NCBI RefSeq assembly: GCF_018336935.1
Contig: NZ_CP068771.1
Coordinates: 2,046,001-2,110,000 of the forward strand
From: Serratia plymuthica
GTDB lineage: Bacteria > Pseudomonadota > Gammaproteobacteria > Enterobacterales > Enterobacteriaceae
Length of the DNA: 64,000 nt
Direction: 5' to 3'
The translations under genes and the position numbers were made by a program. Under the pieces are notes generated by a model. That model was not told the DNA's origin, did not search any database, and worked only from the letters and a program-made list of their open reading frames with translations. Below are positions 55,681 through 64,000 of the stretch, in pieces; the stretch's first letter is position 1, and the number at the start of each line of letters is the position of its first letter.

Positions 55681-56817
55681 ATGAAGAGAACCCATAAGTT
55701 GGCGGTGGCGTTGCTGACCGCACTGGCGATACCGGCAGGCCATGCCGCAGATAAAGCCGACATCGATGCCATCATTCAACCGCTGATGCAGAAATACGGC
55801 GTGCCGGGCATGGCGATCGCGGTATCGGTGGAAGGGAAACAGCAGTTTTATCATTATGGCGTGGCGTCCAAACAGACCGGCAAACCCATCACCAACCAGA
55901 CGCTGTTTGAAATCGGCTCGCTGAGCAAAACCTTCACCGCCACGCTGGCGGCCTATGCCAACGATGAGGGCAAACTGTCGTTCGCCGAACCGGCCAGCCG
56001 TTATTTGCCGGAGCTGCGCGGCAGCGCGTTTGACCATGTCAGCCTGCTGAAGCTGGCGACTCATACCTCCGGGTTGCCGCTGTTTGTGCCGGACGAGGTG
56101 ACCAACGACGCGCAACTGATGGCCTATTACAAGCAATGGCAGCCACCTAAACCGGCAGGCAGCACCCGCGTTTATTCCAATCTGGGTATCGGCATGCTGG
56201 GGATGATCACGGCGAAAAGCCTGAACCAACCCTTTGCTCAGGCGATGGAGCAACGCTTGTTCCCGGCGCTGGGGCTGACGCACAGCTACATTAACGTACC
56301 GACCGGCCAAATGGCGAATTACGCCCAGGGCTACAACAAAAAAGACCAGCCGGTGCGGGTCACGCCGGGACCGCTGGATGCCGAATCCTACGGCGTCAAA
56401 TCCAATGCGCAGGATCTGATCCGCTACCTCGAGGCCAATATGCAGGTCGCGAAGGTGGGGGATAAATGGCGCAAGGCGCTGGACGAGACCCATACCGGCT
56501 ATTACCGGGCGGGGGTACTCACCCAGGATCTGATGTGGGAAAGCTATCCTTATCCGGTGGAGCTGGCGCGCCTGACGGAGGGCAACAATGCCGGGATGAT
56601 CATGAACGGCACGCCGGCCACCGCCATCACGCCGCCGCAACGGGAACAGGGCGCGGCCTGGTTCAATAAAACCGGTTCGACCGGCGGCTTCTCTACCTAT
56701 GCGGTGTTTTTGCCCAAGCAAAAGATTGCCGTGGTCATGCTGGCCAACAAATGGTTCCCGAATGACGATCGGGTGGCGGCCACTTACCGCATCGTACAGT
56801 CGCTGGAAAAACCCTAA
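55681..56817 (+). CDS. ampC: class C beta-lactamase AmpC
   Basis: This 378-residue periplasmic cephalosporinase has a signal peptide (about 22 residues, cleavage near GHA/AD), the active-site SLSK (Ser80) preceded by LFEIG, the YSN motif in RVYSNLGIG, and the KTG box in [15 protein letters not shown]. It is close to S. marcescens AmpC but clearly distinct, with many substitutions in the second half. The start at 55681 begins the signal peptide; the extension to 55645 is not homologous. It is divergent from ampR, hence probably inducible. Confidence 0.96.
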   Translation: MKRTHKLAVALLTALAIPAGHAADKADIDAIIQPLMQKYGVPGMAIAVSVEGKQQFYHYGVASKQTGKPITNQTLFEIGSLSKTFTATLAAYANDEGKLSFAEPASRYLPELRGSAFDHVSLLKLATHTSGLPLFVPDEVTNDAQLMAYYKQWQPPKPAGSTRVYSNLGIGMLGMITAKSLNQPFAQAMEQRLFPALGLTHSYINVPTGQMANYAQGYNKKDQPVRVTPGPLDAESYGVKSNAQDLIRYLEANMQVAKVGDKWRKALDETHTGYYRAGVLTQDLMWESYPYPVELARLTEGNNAGMIMNGTPATAITPPQREQGAAWFNKTGSTGGFSTYAVFLPKQKIAVVMLANKWFPNDDRVAATYRIVQSLEKP

Positions 56818-56826
56818 GTCGCAGCC

Positions 56827-57756
56827 TCAGGGCGCCGCAATGGCGCTCTGGGGCATATCCTGCAACGCCTGTTTTTCGCGCATAAAATCAATAAATACCC
56901 TCAGCTTGAGCGGCATATGGCGGCTGGCAGGGAAATAGATGAAAAAACCGGGCGACTCGTCGGCATAATCCGCCAAAACCTCCACCAGTTGCCCGCTTTC
57001 CAGCTCGCGCCGCGCCGCACCGCGAAAGCGCTGGGTAATGCCTAGCCCCGCCAGCGCGGCGTCCTTTATCAGCCGATCTTCATTGAAAATCAGGCTGCCG
57101 CCGACCTCCAGCGTCAGGTGCCCGTCATTCTGCCTGAAATACCAGGGCTCAAATTTGCCGCTGCCGGGGAAACGGTAACGCAGGCAATTATGTTCGCTCA
57201 GCGCCGCCGGCGTAAGCGGTATGCCGTGCTGCGTCAGATAGCCGGGAGAGGCGATCACCACCCGCCGTTGGCCGTTATCGATCGGCACCGCGATCATGTC
57301 TTTCTGCAACATCGCGCGCATGCGGATGCCGGCATCGAAGCTGCCGAGCACCAGGTCGGAAAAATGGTCGTCGGTAAACAGCTCAAGCTGTACTTCGGGG
57401 TAACGTGCCTGAAACTCCGCCAGATAAGGCATCACCAGCAGGGACGCGGCCAGTTGCGGCAAGGTAATGCGCAGCAGGCCGGAAGGTTGCCCGCGCAGGG
57501 TGCGGAGATCGTCCGCCGCCACGTCGATTTGGCTCATGGCCGGTGCCACCCGCCGGTAAAAAATCTTCCCTTCATCACTCAGCCGTACCGAACGACTGGT
57601 GCGGTTGAACAGCCTGACGCCCAGCCGCGTTTCCAGCGCCTGAATGTTTTGCGACACCGCCGGTGGCGTAACGCCCAGTTGGTTGGCCGCCTGGGTAAAG
57701 CTGCCCAGCCGGGCGACGGCTTCGAAGAACGGCAGCAGTTGTAACAGTGAGCTCAT
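56827..57756 (-). CDS. LysR-family transcriptional regulator
   Basis: This 309-residue regulator has an N-terminal LysR HTH (FFEAVARLGSFTQAANQLGVTPPAVSQNIQALETRLGVRLFNRTSRSVRLSDEG) and a C-terminal periplasmic-binding-like effector domain. It belongs to the large CrgA/AaeR-like subgroup (DGHLTLEVGGSLIFNED, PLKLRVFIDFM). It is divergent from the serine hydrolase at 57859, which is its most likely target. The effector is unknown. Confidence 0.88.
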   Translation of the reverse strand: MSSLLQLLPFFEAVARLGSFTQAANQLGVTPPAVSQNIQALETRLGVRLFNRTSRSVRLSDEGKIFYRRVAPAMSQIDVAADDLRTLRGQPSGLLRITLPQLAASLLVMPYLAEFQARYPEVQLELFTDDHFSDLVLGSFDAGIRMRAMLQKDMIAVPIDNGQRRVVIASPGYLTQHGIPLTPAALSEHNCLRYRFPGSGKFEPWYFRQNDGHLTLEVGGSLIFNEDRLIKDAALAGLGITQRFRGAARRELESGQLVEVLADYADESPGFFIYFPASRHMPLKLRVFIDFMREKQALQDMPQSAIAAP

Positions 57757-57858
57757 CGATCGCTAATTCCTGCTTAATGATTCGTTAAGTAACCTGGCAT
57801 TTAATTTTATAATAGACGCGTTAGACTGATTTTATTCCCTCAGAGAGAACAACAAAAC

Positions 57859-59016
57859 ATGTCGACAGTGAATCAGTCATTAGCAGAAAGAGTGCAGGCG
57901 GTCAGCCAGCGGGCGATCGACGAAGGGCGCCTGGTGGGCAGCGTGGTGCTGGTGGCGCAACGAGGCGAAGTGATTTATGCCGGGGCTGCCGGTTATGCCG
58001 ACCGTGAATTGCAGCGGCCAATGCGGCGTGAAACGCAGTTCCGCCTGTCGTCGGTGTCCAAGCCTTATATCACGCTGGCGGCGATGCGCATGATCGAACA
58101 ACAAAAACTGAGCCTGGACGATGCGGTAAGCCGCTGGTTGCCGTGGTTCACCCCGGCGCTGGCCGACGGCCGCCGCCCGGAGATTAAAATCCGCCACCTG
58201 CTGAGCCACACCGCCGGGCTGGATTACCGCATGAATCAGCCCGCGGACGGCCCATATCAGCGGTTGGGCGTTGAAGACGGCATGGAGCTGTCGTCACTGA
58301 CGCTGGAGCAAAATTTGCAGTTGCTGGCGCAGGCGGAACTACTGGCCGAACCCGGCAGCGCATTTAATTATTCACTGGCGATCGACGTGTTGGGCGCGGT
58401 GCTGGAGCAGGCAGCGGGCGAACCCTTGCCGCAGTTGTTCAGCCAATGGGTCGCACAGCCATTAGGGCTGGCCAATACCGGTTTTTACGCCACCGATGCC
58501 GACAACCTGGCGACGGCCTATCATGATATTGCCACCCGGCCGGAGCCGATACATGACGGTATGCGGTTGCAGCTACCTGAAGGCTTTGGCTTTGATATCG
58601 AACTGTCGCCCTCACGGGCGTTTGATCCGCAGGCTTATGCTTCTGGCGGGGCCGGCATGGTCGGTGACGCCGACGACGTACTGCGGCTGGTGGAGGCGTT
58701 ACGCGCTGGCGGCGAGGGTATTTTACAACCCGCTACCGTGACGCTGATGCGCCAGCCGCACGTGGGGGCAGAAGCCGAAGTTCAGGGGCCGGGCTGGGGC
58801 TTTGGTTTCGGCGGCGCGGTGCTGGTGGATGCTCAATTGGCGGCGACGCCGCAGCACTGCGGCACCCTGCAATGGGGCGGCGTGTACGGACACAGTTGGT
58901 TTTACGATCCGCAGGCGGAGCTAAGCGTGGTGGCACTGACCAATACGGCGTTCGAAGGGATGTGCGGGCTGTATCCGCAGCAGATCCGCGATGCGGTGTA
59001 CGGGAGAGGGGAATAA
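57859..59016 (+). CDS. beta-lactamase-family serine hydrolase (EstB-like)
   Basis: This 385-residue protein has the class C beta-lactamase / esterase fold: SVSK with Ser65 and Lys68, the Tyr of AFNYSLAIDVLG near residue 170, and a C-terminal GGVYGHSWF in the place of the KTG box. It has no signal peptide, unlike AmpC. The missing KTG and cytoplasmic location point to an esterase or peptidase-like hydrolase, not a beta-lactamase. AGAGAAC precedes the ATG. It is divergent from a LysR gene. Confidence 0.82.
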   Translation: MSTVNQSLAERVQAVSQRAIDEGRLVGSVVLVAQRGEVIYAGAAGYADRELQRPMRRETQFRLSSVSKPYITLAAMRMIEQQKLSLDDAVSRWLPWFTPALADGRRPEIKIRHLLSHTAGLDYRMNQPADGPYQRLGVEDGMELSSLTLEQNLQLLAQAELLAEPGSAFNYSLAIDVLGAVLEQAAGEPLPQLFSQWVAQPLGLANTGFYATDADNLATAYHDIATRPEPIHDGMRLQLPEGFGFDIELSPSRAFDPQAYASGGAGMVGDADDVLRLVEALRAGGEGILQPATVTLMRQPHVGAEAEVQGPGWGFGFGGAVLVDAQLAATPQHCGTLQWGGVYGHSWFYDPQAELSVVALTNTAFEGMCGLYPQQIRDAVYGRGE

Positions 59017-59017
59017 A

Positions 59018-59046
59018 ACCGGGGCTCCGTAAGGAGCCCCGATGAA
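59018..59046 (-). terminator. terminator between serine hydrolase and ydgA
   Basis: GGGGCTCC-GTAA-GGAGCCCC (59021-59040), on the minus strand followed by GGTTTTATT, lies between convergent stops. It fits as the ydgA terminator and may also act on the plus strand. Confidence 0.8.
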
Positions 59047-59060
59047 CAACAACTTATCGC

Positions 59061-60584
59061 TTACTGCGCCGGTGCGGGAACGGCGTCCTGAGCCGGTGCG
59101 CCTTCCTCTGCCGGTGCGGCCAACAGGCCGAACATGCCGATGAATTCTTGCAGCGTCATTTTATTGCCGTTCAGATCAACCTGGTTGTCGGCGTAATGGA
59201 AGCTGCTGCCAATCACGTCGTCTTTCAGGGTGGTCAGTTTGAACATCTGGCCCATCGCCGCCAGCCCCTGCACCTGTTGCTGCGCCAGTTTTTGCGCTTC
59301 TTCCGCGCTATAGCCTTGCAGCAGTGCCGTCTGTGAGGTGGTTTCGGTGGCCATCGCGACCGGAATGCTCAGGCTGGCGTCCAGTTTTTTCACCGAACGG
59401 GCAATCAGCTGGTCCGGAGATTGTGCCGGGGAGCCGGCCTGCGCCGGATCGGTCAGGTCCAGATTCAGGGTAAAGGTACTTTCACCCTTGCTGTTTTTCC
59501 AGCTCAGCGGTGCGATGCTGATGTTCGGGTTGCCTTTCAGCAACAGCGGCAGGTTTTGCAGCAAGATATCGGTGGTTTGCTGCTGGTAAGCGACCGGATC
59601 GACGGGTTGGCCCTGTTGCAGCATCGCCAGCGCCTGCTGGTTGTAACGGTCGGCAAACTCTTTCAGCGACTTGGCGTCCAGTTTGTCGATCTTCAACGAC
59701 AGTTTGCCGGAGCCGAAGTCGCTGTTCTGGATCTTCAGCGCATCCATGGTGTAATCGATCTGGCCGTTCAGATTGTTGTCTTTCTCGCCGAATTTGCTTG
59801 CCAGGTTAAAGCCGTCCAGCGTCAGGGTATCTTTACCGTCAACGGCAATCTTGACCTGCTTCACCGCCATGTTCTGGTCGCCGAGGCTGAGATCGAACTG
59901 GCCGGCATGAGTCTGGCTCTTCAGCGTAGCGCCCTGCAAGGTAACCTGCTCGATCTGGCCGAACTGGTTCGGGCCGCTGATCACGGCGCTGTCGCTGTTG
60001 GCGTCCAGGGTAAAGGCCTTCATATCGCGCGAAACATCGGCATTGATGGTGGCGCCGCTGAACTTCAGCGCCGATTTGTCTTTGGTGTATTCCAACGGGA
60101 TCACGTCAATGGCCGACGAGGTGTCGCCGCTGTATGAAATGCGCGAGTCGGCGGTGAACAGCGACTTGCCTTTGGTAATGTCAAACAGGCCTTTGGTTGC
60201 CGGGGTGTTTTCCAGCTCGGTATGCACCGAGGCCATGCTTGGCAACAGATTGAATTTTTTCAGCTGGGCGAACGGGAAAGGGCCGTGATCGATGGTTTCC
60301 AGGAACGCCACTTCGTCGCCGGGCTTCAGTGCGGCATCGTCGGTGGTGACGCTGCCGTCGGCGCGCAGTACGTAACGAATCTTACTGCTGAAAATGCCGC
60401 GCTGGTAATTTTCATAACCCAGTTTGACACCGGCTTTCGGCAGGTAGGCTTTCAGTTGGCTGTTGGCGTTATCAACCACTTCACCCATCCGTTGCTCGAT
60501 CAGTTTGCCGGTGTACCAGGAAGCCCCGGTCCATGCCGCGCCAAGAACCACAATGACGCTGACAGCGACTAACGATTTTTTCAT
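59061..60584 (-). CDS. ydgA: YdgA-like DUF945 protein
   Basis: This 507-residue protein has an N-terminal membrane anchor (KKSLVAVSVIVVLGAAWTGASWYTG) and a large periplasmic part of the DUF945 family. It is collinear with E. coli YdgA (NYQRGIFSSKIRYV, DHGPFPFAQLKKFNLLPSMASVHTEL, SWKNSKGESTFTLNLDL). The function is unknown; a role in the cell envelope is likely. The start at 60584 (MKKSL) matches E. coli. A CCATCTGT/ACAGATGG hairpin lies in its leader (60608-60628). Confidence 0.9.
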   Translation of the reverse strand: MKKSLVAVSVIVVLGAAWTGASWYTGKLIEQRMGEVVDNANSQLKAYLPKAGVKLGYENYQRGIFSSKIRYVLRADGSVTTDDAALKPGDEVAFLETIDHGPFPFAQLKKFNLLPSMASVHTELENTPATKGLFDITKGKSLFTADSRISYSGDTSSAIDVIPLEYTKDKSALKFSGATINADVSRDMKAFTLDANSDSAVISGPNQFGQIEQVTLQGATLKSQTHAGQFDLSLGDQNMAVKQVKIAVDGKDTLTLDGFNLASKFGEKDNNLNGQIDYTMDALKIQNSDFGSGKLSLKIDKLDAKSLKEFADRYNQQALAMLQQGQPVDPVAYQQQTTDILLQNLPLLLKGNPNISIAPLSWKNSKGESTFTLNLDLTDPAQAGSPAQSPDQLIARSVKKLDASLSIPVAMATETTSQTALLQGYSAEEAQKLAQQQVQGLAAMGQMFKLTTLKDDVIGSSFHYADNQVDLNGNKMTLQEFIGMFGLLAAPAEEGAPAQDAVPAPAQ

Positions 60585-60648
60585 AGTTCTGTTCATCCTT
60601 TATTAAGCCATCTGTTGCAGACAGATGGATGGGCAAATTTGGGCCAAC

Positions 60649-60673
60649 AAAAAAACGCCCGCAGGCGTTTAAT
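60649..60673 (-). terminator. manA terminator
   Basis: AACGCC-CGCA-GGCGTT (60655-60670) with a run of seven T on the minus strand lies downstream of manA and upstream of ydgA. Confidence 0.82.
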
Positions 60674-60727
60674 TGTGAAGGTAACTCACTCTTTTTAGCA
60701 ACTAATTTGCTGAAATTTACCGAGTGA

Positions 60728-61906
60728 TTACGACAACTGATTATAAACGCGCGCGATTCGGCCTGAACCGCTAACGCTGACCGGAGACTCGAAAGCGCCG
60801 ATAAAGCAGGACTCACCCGGCTTCAGCGCCAGTTGCTGGCCCTGTTTTTCCAGTACCGCTTCACCGTCGACGCAGAACACGATGGCCGCGCTGTTTTGCG
60901 CCAGCGTCTGCGGTGCGGCGGAGAGATCGTGCAGCGAAAAGGCAAAGTCCTCTACCGGGATCGGGAAGAACAGCTCATCGCCGCGCTTTTCCGGCTGGGT
61001 CAGCAGGCCGGAAACCGGCTGAGGACGGAACTGCAGGTTGGCCAGCAATTCAGGAATATCGATAAATTTAGGCGTCAGACCGGCGCGCAGCACGTTGTCC
61101 GAGTTGGCCATGACTTCCAGCGCCACGCCTTTCAGGTACGCATGCGGTGTTTCGGCGTATAGGAACATCGCTTCGCCCGGCTTGAGTTGCACCACATTCA
61201 GCAGCAGCGGCGAGAACAGGCCGCTGTCGTCCGGGTAGAAACCGGCGATAAAGCGCAAAGTATCCCAGGGTTCGCCCTGTTGGTTGTTCAGCGCGGCTTT
61301 CAGCACTCCGAGCGCCAGTGATTTCTGGTCGCCGCTCATCGCCAACAGGCTGGCAAACAGCGTTGACAGGTGCGCAACGTCCGGCTGTCGCAGGAAGGCG
61401 GCGATATCAGGATGCGCGCCGGCAATCGGCTGCAGCAGAGAAACAATGTCGGACAGCTCGCGGAAGCCGTTCATCGCCAGGAAAGGCGTCAGCGCAAACA
61501 CCAGCTCCGGTTTGTGGTTAGGGTCTTTATAATTGCGCTCGGCCGCATCCAGCGGAACGCCAGCGGCGTTTTCTTTGGCAAAACCTGCAACGGCGGCGGA
61601 CTTGCTTGGGTGCACCTGGATCGACAGCGGCTGATCGGCGCACAGGACTTTAAACAGGAAAGGCAGCTCGCCAAAGCGACGGGCAACGTCCGCGCCCAGC
61701 TGTTTAGGTTGGTCTTCATCAATGACGTCGCGCAGTGAGCGCAAAGAGCCGTTGGCATCCGCCACGCTGGAGCTGCTCTTCGGGTGAGCGCCCATCCACA
61801 GCTCCGCCATCGGTTTCCCCTGCGGGTTGGCGATGTTATACAGCCGGGTTAAGGCGTCGTGACTGCCCCATGCATAGTTTTGCACTGCGTTGGTCATTTT
61901 TTGCAT
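60728..61906 (-). CDS. manA: mannose-6-phosphate isomerase ManA
   Basis: This zinc-dependent type I phosphomannose isomerase interconverts mannose-6-phosphate and fructose-6-phosphate. The protein has 392 residues (E. coli 391). It has VQNYAWGSHDALTRLY near the N-terminus, MAELWMGAHPKSSS, LCADQPLSIQVHPSK (zinc ligands), YKDPNHKPELV and the C-terminal GVALEVMANSDNVLRAGLTPKFIDIPEL signature. It lies beside ydgA and fumC as in E. coli. Confidence 0.97.
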   Translation of the reverse strand: MQKMTNAVQNYAWGSHDALTRLYNIANPQGKPMAELWMGAHPKSSSSVADANGSLRSLRDVIDEDQPKQLGADVARRFGELPFLFKVLCADQPLSIQVHPSKSAAVAGFAKENAAGVPLDAAERNYKDPNHKPELVFALTPFLAMNGFRELSDIVSLLQPIAGAHPDIAAFLRQPDVAHLSTLFASLLAMSGDQKSLALGVLKAALNNQQGEPWDTLRFIAGFYPDDSGLFSPLLLNVVQLKPGEAMFLYAETPHAYLKGVALEVMANSDNVLRAGLTPKFIDIPELLANLQFRPQPVSGLLTQPEKRGDELFFPIPVEDFAFSLHDLSAAPQTLAQNSAAIVFCVDGEAVLEKQGQQLALKPGESCFIGAFESPVSVSGSGRIARVYNQLS

Positions 61907-62899
61907 CTTGATAAATATCCTTTGCGTTCGCCGCCGCGGTGGCGGGGGAGTAGCTGACTGATTTATACGGCTAAAACAAGCAGACCCTGAGCGCCCATCG
62001 TACGCTCATCCGACGGCGCCACATCATGTGCGCGATCAAACAATAGGCCACCTGCGCCGGGCAGGGGAAATAATCTCTGTGGCACGCTGCTGTTCGACAT
62101 TCGCAAAGTATAACGTGATAGCAATAAGCGTCACAAATGCCTCAGGCGGTTCGATGGGGTTGCGGTTGGGTAAAAAAACGCCGACCAAAAGGGATGGCGA
62201 ATAGGGTGTTGCATCGGCAGTTTTTACTCAGGCTATTAAATGGAAACTCAAAAATGCCATTTTGGCGTTATTTTATTTCGCTCTATTTCAAGGTGTGAAC
62301 TCTGATGTGGATTATTACTCGTTGAATATTTACATCACTATTATGTGTTTTTTTATTGGCAACCAGGAAAAGGGGTTAAATTGAAACATCGCATCGCGAT
62401 ACACTGAGCGAAATTAAATTAACCCTTGGCGTGTCGCTATTTAAACGCCGAGGCGCGGATGAAAAAATTGTGGGCGCTGACGCCGGTTGCGGCTACTGCG
62501 GCACCGCCGGCAGCCACTGCGGCGGTTGGTGTGAGAGGGAACGCCGCAATGAACGGCAGAATGCTCATGATGAAATCAATCCTCCGCAGGATGAAAGAAT
62601 TAATGCCAACAATCAGCATCATCATTCACTCATTCACAACCGGGCCGCTGAAATAGCGCGCTGAACGTCTGATGGCGTTTTTATTGTATTGGCGCGTTAT
62701 CGAAGAGCAGGTGCGCCGCAAGGATGTTCGCCGAGAAAATAATAGCCATACGCTAAAAAAGGCAATGAAGAAAAAATGCTGTGAGGCAACTCTCTTAATG
62801 CGAATAGTTATTATGTCACTATACTGAAGGGGCGTGCCGACGGGCTTGAGCGCGTTGGCGTAATCGTACATTTTTAGGAATTGTACTAAGGAGACAGTG
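61907..62899. other. 993-bp manA-fumC divergent intergenic region
   Basis: In E. coli fumA and fumC occupy this side of manA; here no fumA is present. The region must contain the manA and fumC promoters. It holds overlapping small open frames near 62380-62664, one of which is Cys-rich. No repeat or RNA gene is evident. Confidence 0.6.
62431..62664 (+). CDS. possible small Cys/His-rich protein (uncertain)
   Basis: This frame of 77 residues starts at GTG (62431) or further upstream (open from 62380). It contains a compact motif CGYCGTAGSHCGGWC (C-x2-C-x6-C-x3-C) at residues 20-34, a charged middle, and HHH near residue 64. The Cys spacing could bind a metal. There is no clear ribosome-binding site, and another plus-strand frame and a minus-strand frame are also open here, so coding is doubtful. 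I do not recognise a family. Confidence 0.25.
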   Translation: MSLFKRRGADEKIVGADAGCGYCGTAGSHCGGWCERERRNERQNAHDEINPPQDERINANNQHHHSLIHNRAAEIAR

Positions 62900-64000
62900 A
62901 TGGCAGCCGTTCGTATTGAAAAAGACTCCATGGGGCCCATCGAAGTGCCGGCCGATCGGCTATGGGGCGCGCAAACTCAGCGTTCTCTGGCGCATTTTCG
63001 CATTTCTTCCGAAAAAATGCCGACGGCATTGATTCATGCACTGGCGCTGACCAAACGCGCTGCCGCCGGGGTAAACCGGGATCTGGGCTTGCTGCCGGCG
63101 GAGCGCGCCGACGCCATTATCAACGCCGCCGATGAGGTGCTGGCGGACAAGCACCCGGACGAGTTCCCGCTGTCGATCTGGCAAACCGGTTCCGGCACCC
63201 AAACCAACATGAACATGAACGAAGTGCTGGCCAATCGCGCCAGCGAGCTGTTGGGCGGGGTTCGCGGCGAAGAGCGGCGCGTGCACCCGAACGATGACGT
63301 TAACAAGAGCCAGAGCTCCAACGACGTGTTCCCGACCGCGATGCACGTGGCGGCGGTGATAGCGGTACGCGAACATCTGATCCCTGAACTGAAAGTGCTG
63401 CATAAAACGTTGAGCGACAAAGCGGAAGCTTTCCGCGATATCGTCAAAATCGGCCGCACCCATCTGCAGGATGCCACGCCGCTGACGCTAGGCCAGGAAA
63501 TTTCCGGCTGGGCGGCGATGTTGCAACATAATTTGCAGCACATTGAAGCCAGCATTCCGCACATTTGCGAGCTGGCGCTGGGCGGCACGGCGGTGGGGAC
63601 CGGACTGAACACCCATCCCGAATATGCGGTGCGCGTCGCCAGGGCGCTGGCCGACCTGACCCGGCAGCCGTTCGTTACCGCACCCAACAAATTTGAAGCG
63701 TTGGCGACCTGCGATGCGTTGGTGCATGGGCACGGCGCGCTAAAAGGGCTGGCGGCCTCATTGATGAAAATCGCCAACGACGTGCGCTGGTTGTCCTCCG
63801 GCCCGCGCTGCGGCATCGGCGAGATTGCCATTCCGGAAAACGAACCGGGCAGCTCCATCATGCCGGGCAAGGTCAACCCGACCCAGTGCGAGGCGATGAC
63901 CATGTTGTGCGCGCAGGTGTTGGGCAACGACGTGGCGGTGAATATCGGCGGCGCTTCCGGCAACTTTGAGCTGAACGTGTTCCGCCCGATGGTGATCCAC
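62900..64000 (+). CDS. fumC: fumarase C (class II), 5' part
   Basis: This iron-independent class II fumarase interconverts fumarate and malate. The first 367 of about 465 codons are present; the gene runs off the window. It begins [29 protein letters not shown], and shows [54 protein letters not shown] (catalytic His) and the signature [13 protein letters not shown] near residue 318. AAGGAGA lies before the ATG at 62900. It is oriented away from manA. Confidence 0.97.
   Translation, partial: MAAVRIEKDSMGPIEVPADRLWGAQTQRSLAHFRISSEKMPTALIHALALTKRAAAGVNRDLGLLPAERADAIINAADEVLADKHPDEFPLSIWQTGSGTQTNMNMNEVLANRASELLGGVRGEERRVHPNDDVNKSQSSNDVFPTAMHVAAVIAVREHLIPELKVLHKTLSDKAEAFRDIVKIGRTHLQDATPLTLGQEISGWAAMLQHNLQHIEASIPHICELALGGTAVGTGLNTHPEYAVRVARALADLTRQPFVTAPNKFEALATCDALVHGHGALKGLAASLMKIANDVRWLSSGPRCGIGEIAIPENEPGSSIMPGKVNPTQCEAMTMLCAQVLGNDVAVNIGGASGNFELNVFRPMVIH

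Noticed and set aside
57859..59016. A second beta-lactamase resistance gene
   Set aside because: It has no signal peptide and no KTG box, so an esterase-like hydrolase is more likely.
62437..62625. A 62-residue Ala/Gly-rich hydrophobic minus-strand frame that could look like a microcin precursor
   Set aside because: There is no immunity, export or modification gene nearby, no clear ribosome-binding site, and it overlaps the competing Cys-rich plus-strand frame.

Overview
The window is chromosomal DNA of an enterobacterium, most probably a Serratia species. The shared backbone follows the E. coli order slyB-anmK-mliC-pdxH-tyrS-pdxY-gstA ... dtpA ... nth-rsx-ydgK ... ydgJ ... add ... malY-malX-malI ... 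ydgA-manA-fumC. Serratia-type features interrupt it: a candidate SlaA-like S-layer protein, an inducible ampR-ampC pair whose product resembles S. marcescens AmpC, and many ERIC repeats. A complete L-arabinose uptake, isomerase and kinase set argues against typical S. marcescens, which is arabinose-negative. An arabinose-positive relative is more likely, but the species cannot be fixed from this sequence alone.

Layout. 1-9100: cell-wall recycling (anmK), lysozyme inhibitor lipoprotein (mliC), vitamin B6 genes (pdxH, pdxY), tyrS, gstA, and an AT-rich 1042-residue SlaA-like gene inserted between tyrS and pdxY. 9193-20818: an accessory block of small metabolic and stress genes (DapA-family aldolase, DUF3811, HD phosphohydrolase, two SnoaL-like proteins, an ABM protein, RidA, an APH(6)-type kinase, a cupin, AraC plus DUF2000, the ydcO/sutR pair and a Tat-exported S9 peptidase). 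20891-22411: dtpA. 23352-27458: an AraC / GPH transporter / GH43 xylosidase cluster. 27817-35690: nth and the Rsx electron-transport genes, split in this genome by an inverted Rob-like regulator and a terminator. 35836-45055: ydgK and an arabinose locus (araA, araB, araFGH, araC; no araD) carrying three ERIC elements. 45173-50371: ydgJ, a YfeH-type transporter, add, and a DeoR / Nudix / deoxyribosyltransferase-like group. 50468-54551: malY-malX and divergent malI. 54548-59016: two successive LysR / serine-hydrolase divergent pairs, the first being ampR-ampC. 59061-64000: ydgA, manA and the 5' part of fumC.

The points most worth a second look are: (i) the Rob/SoxS-like gene breaking the rsx operon, since Rsx is the complex that resets SoxR; (ii) an ERIC remnant that folds as a nested hairpin in the predicted ampC leader; (iii) two nearly identical ERICs in inverted orientation flanking araA, one of which supplies the araB stop codon; (iv) a well-preserved araI1/araI2/CRP control region although araC lies 4 kb away; (v) twin 16-bp palindromes between ydcO and sutR. 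I saw no tRNA, rRNA, CRISPR array, insertion sequence or prophage. All function calls rest on remembered family sequences and visible motifs; no search was run.
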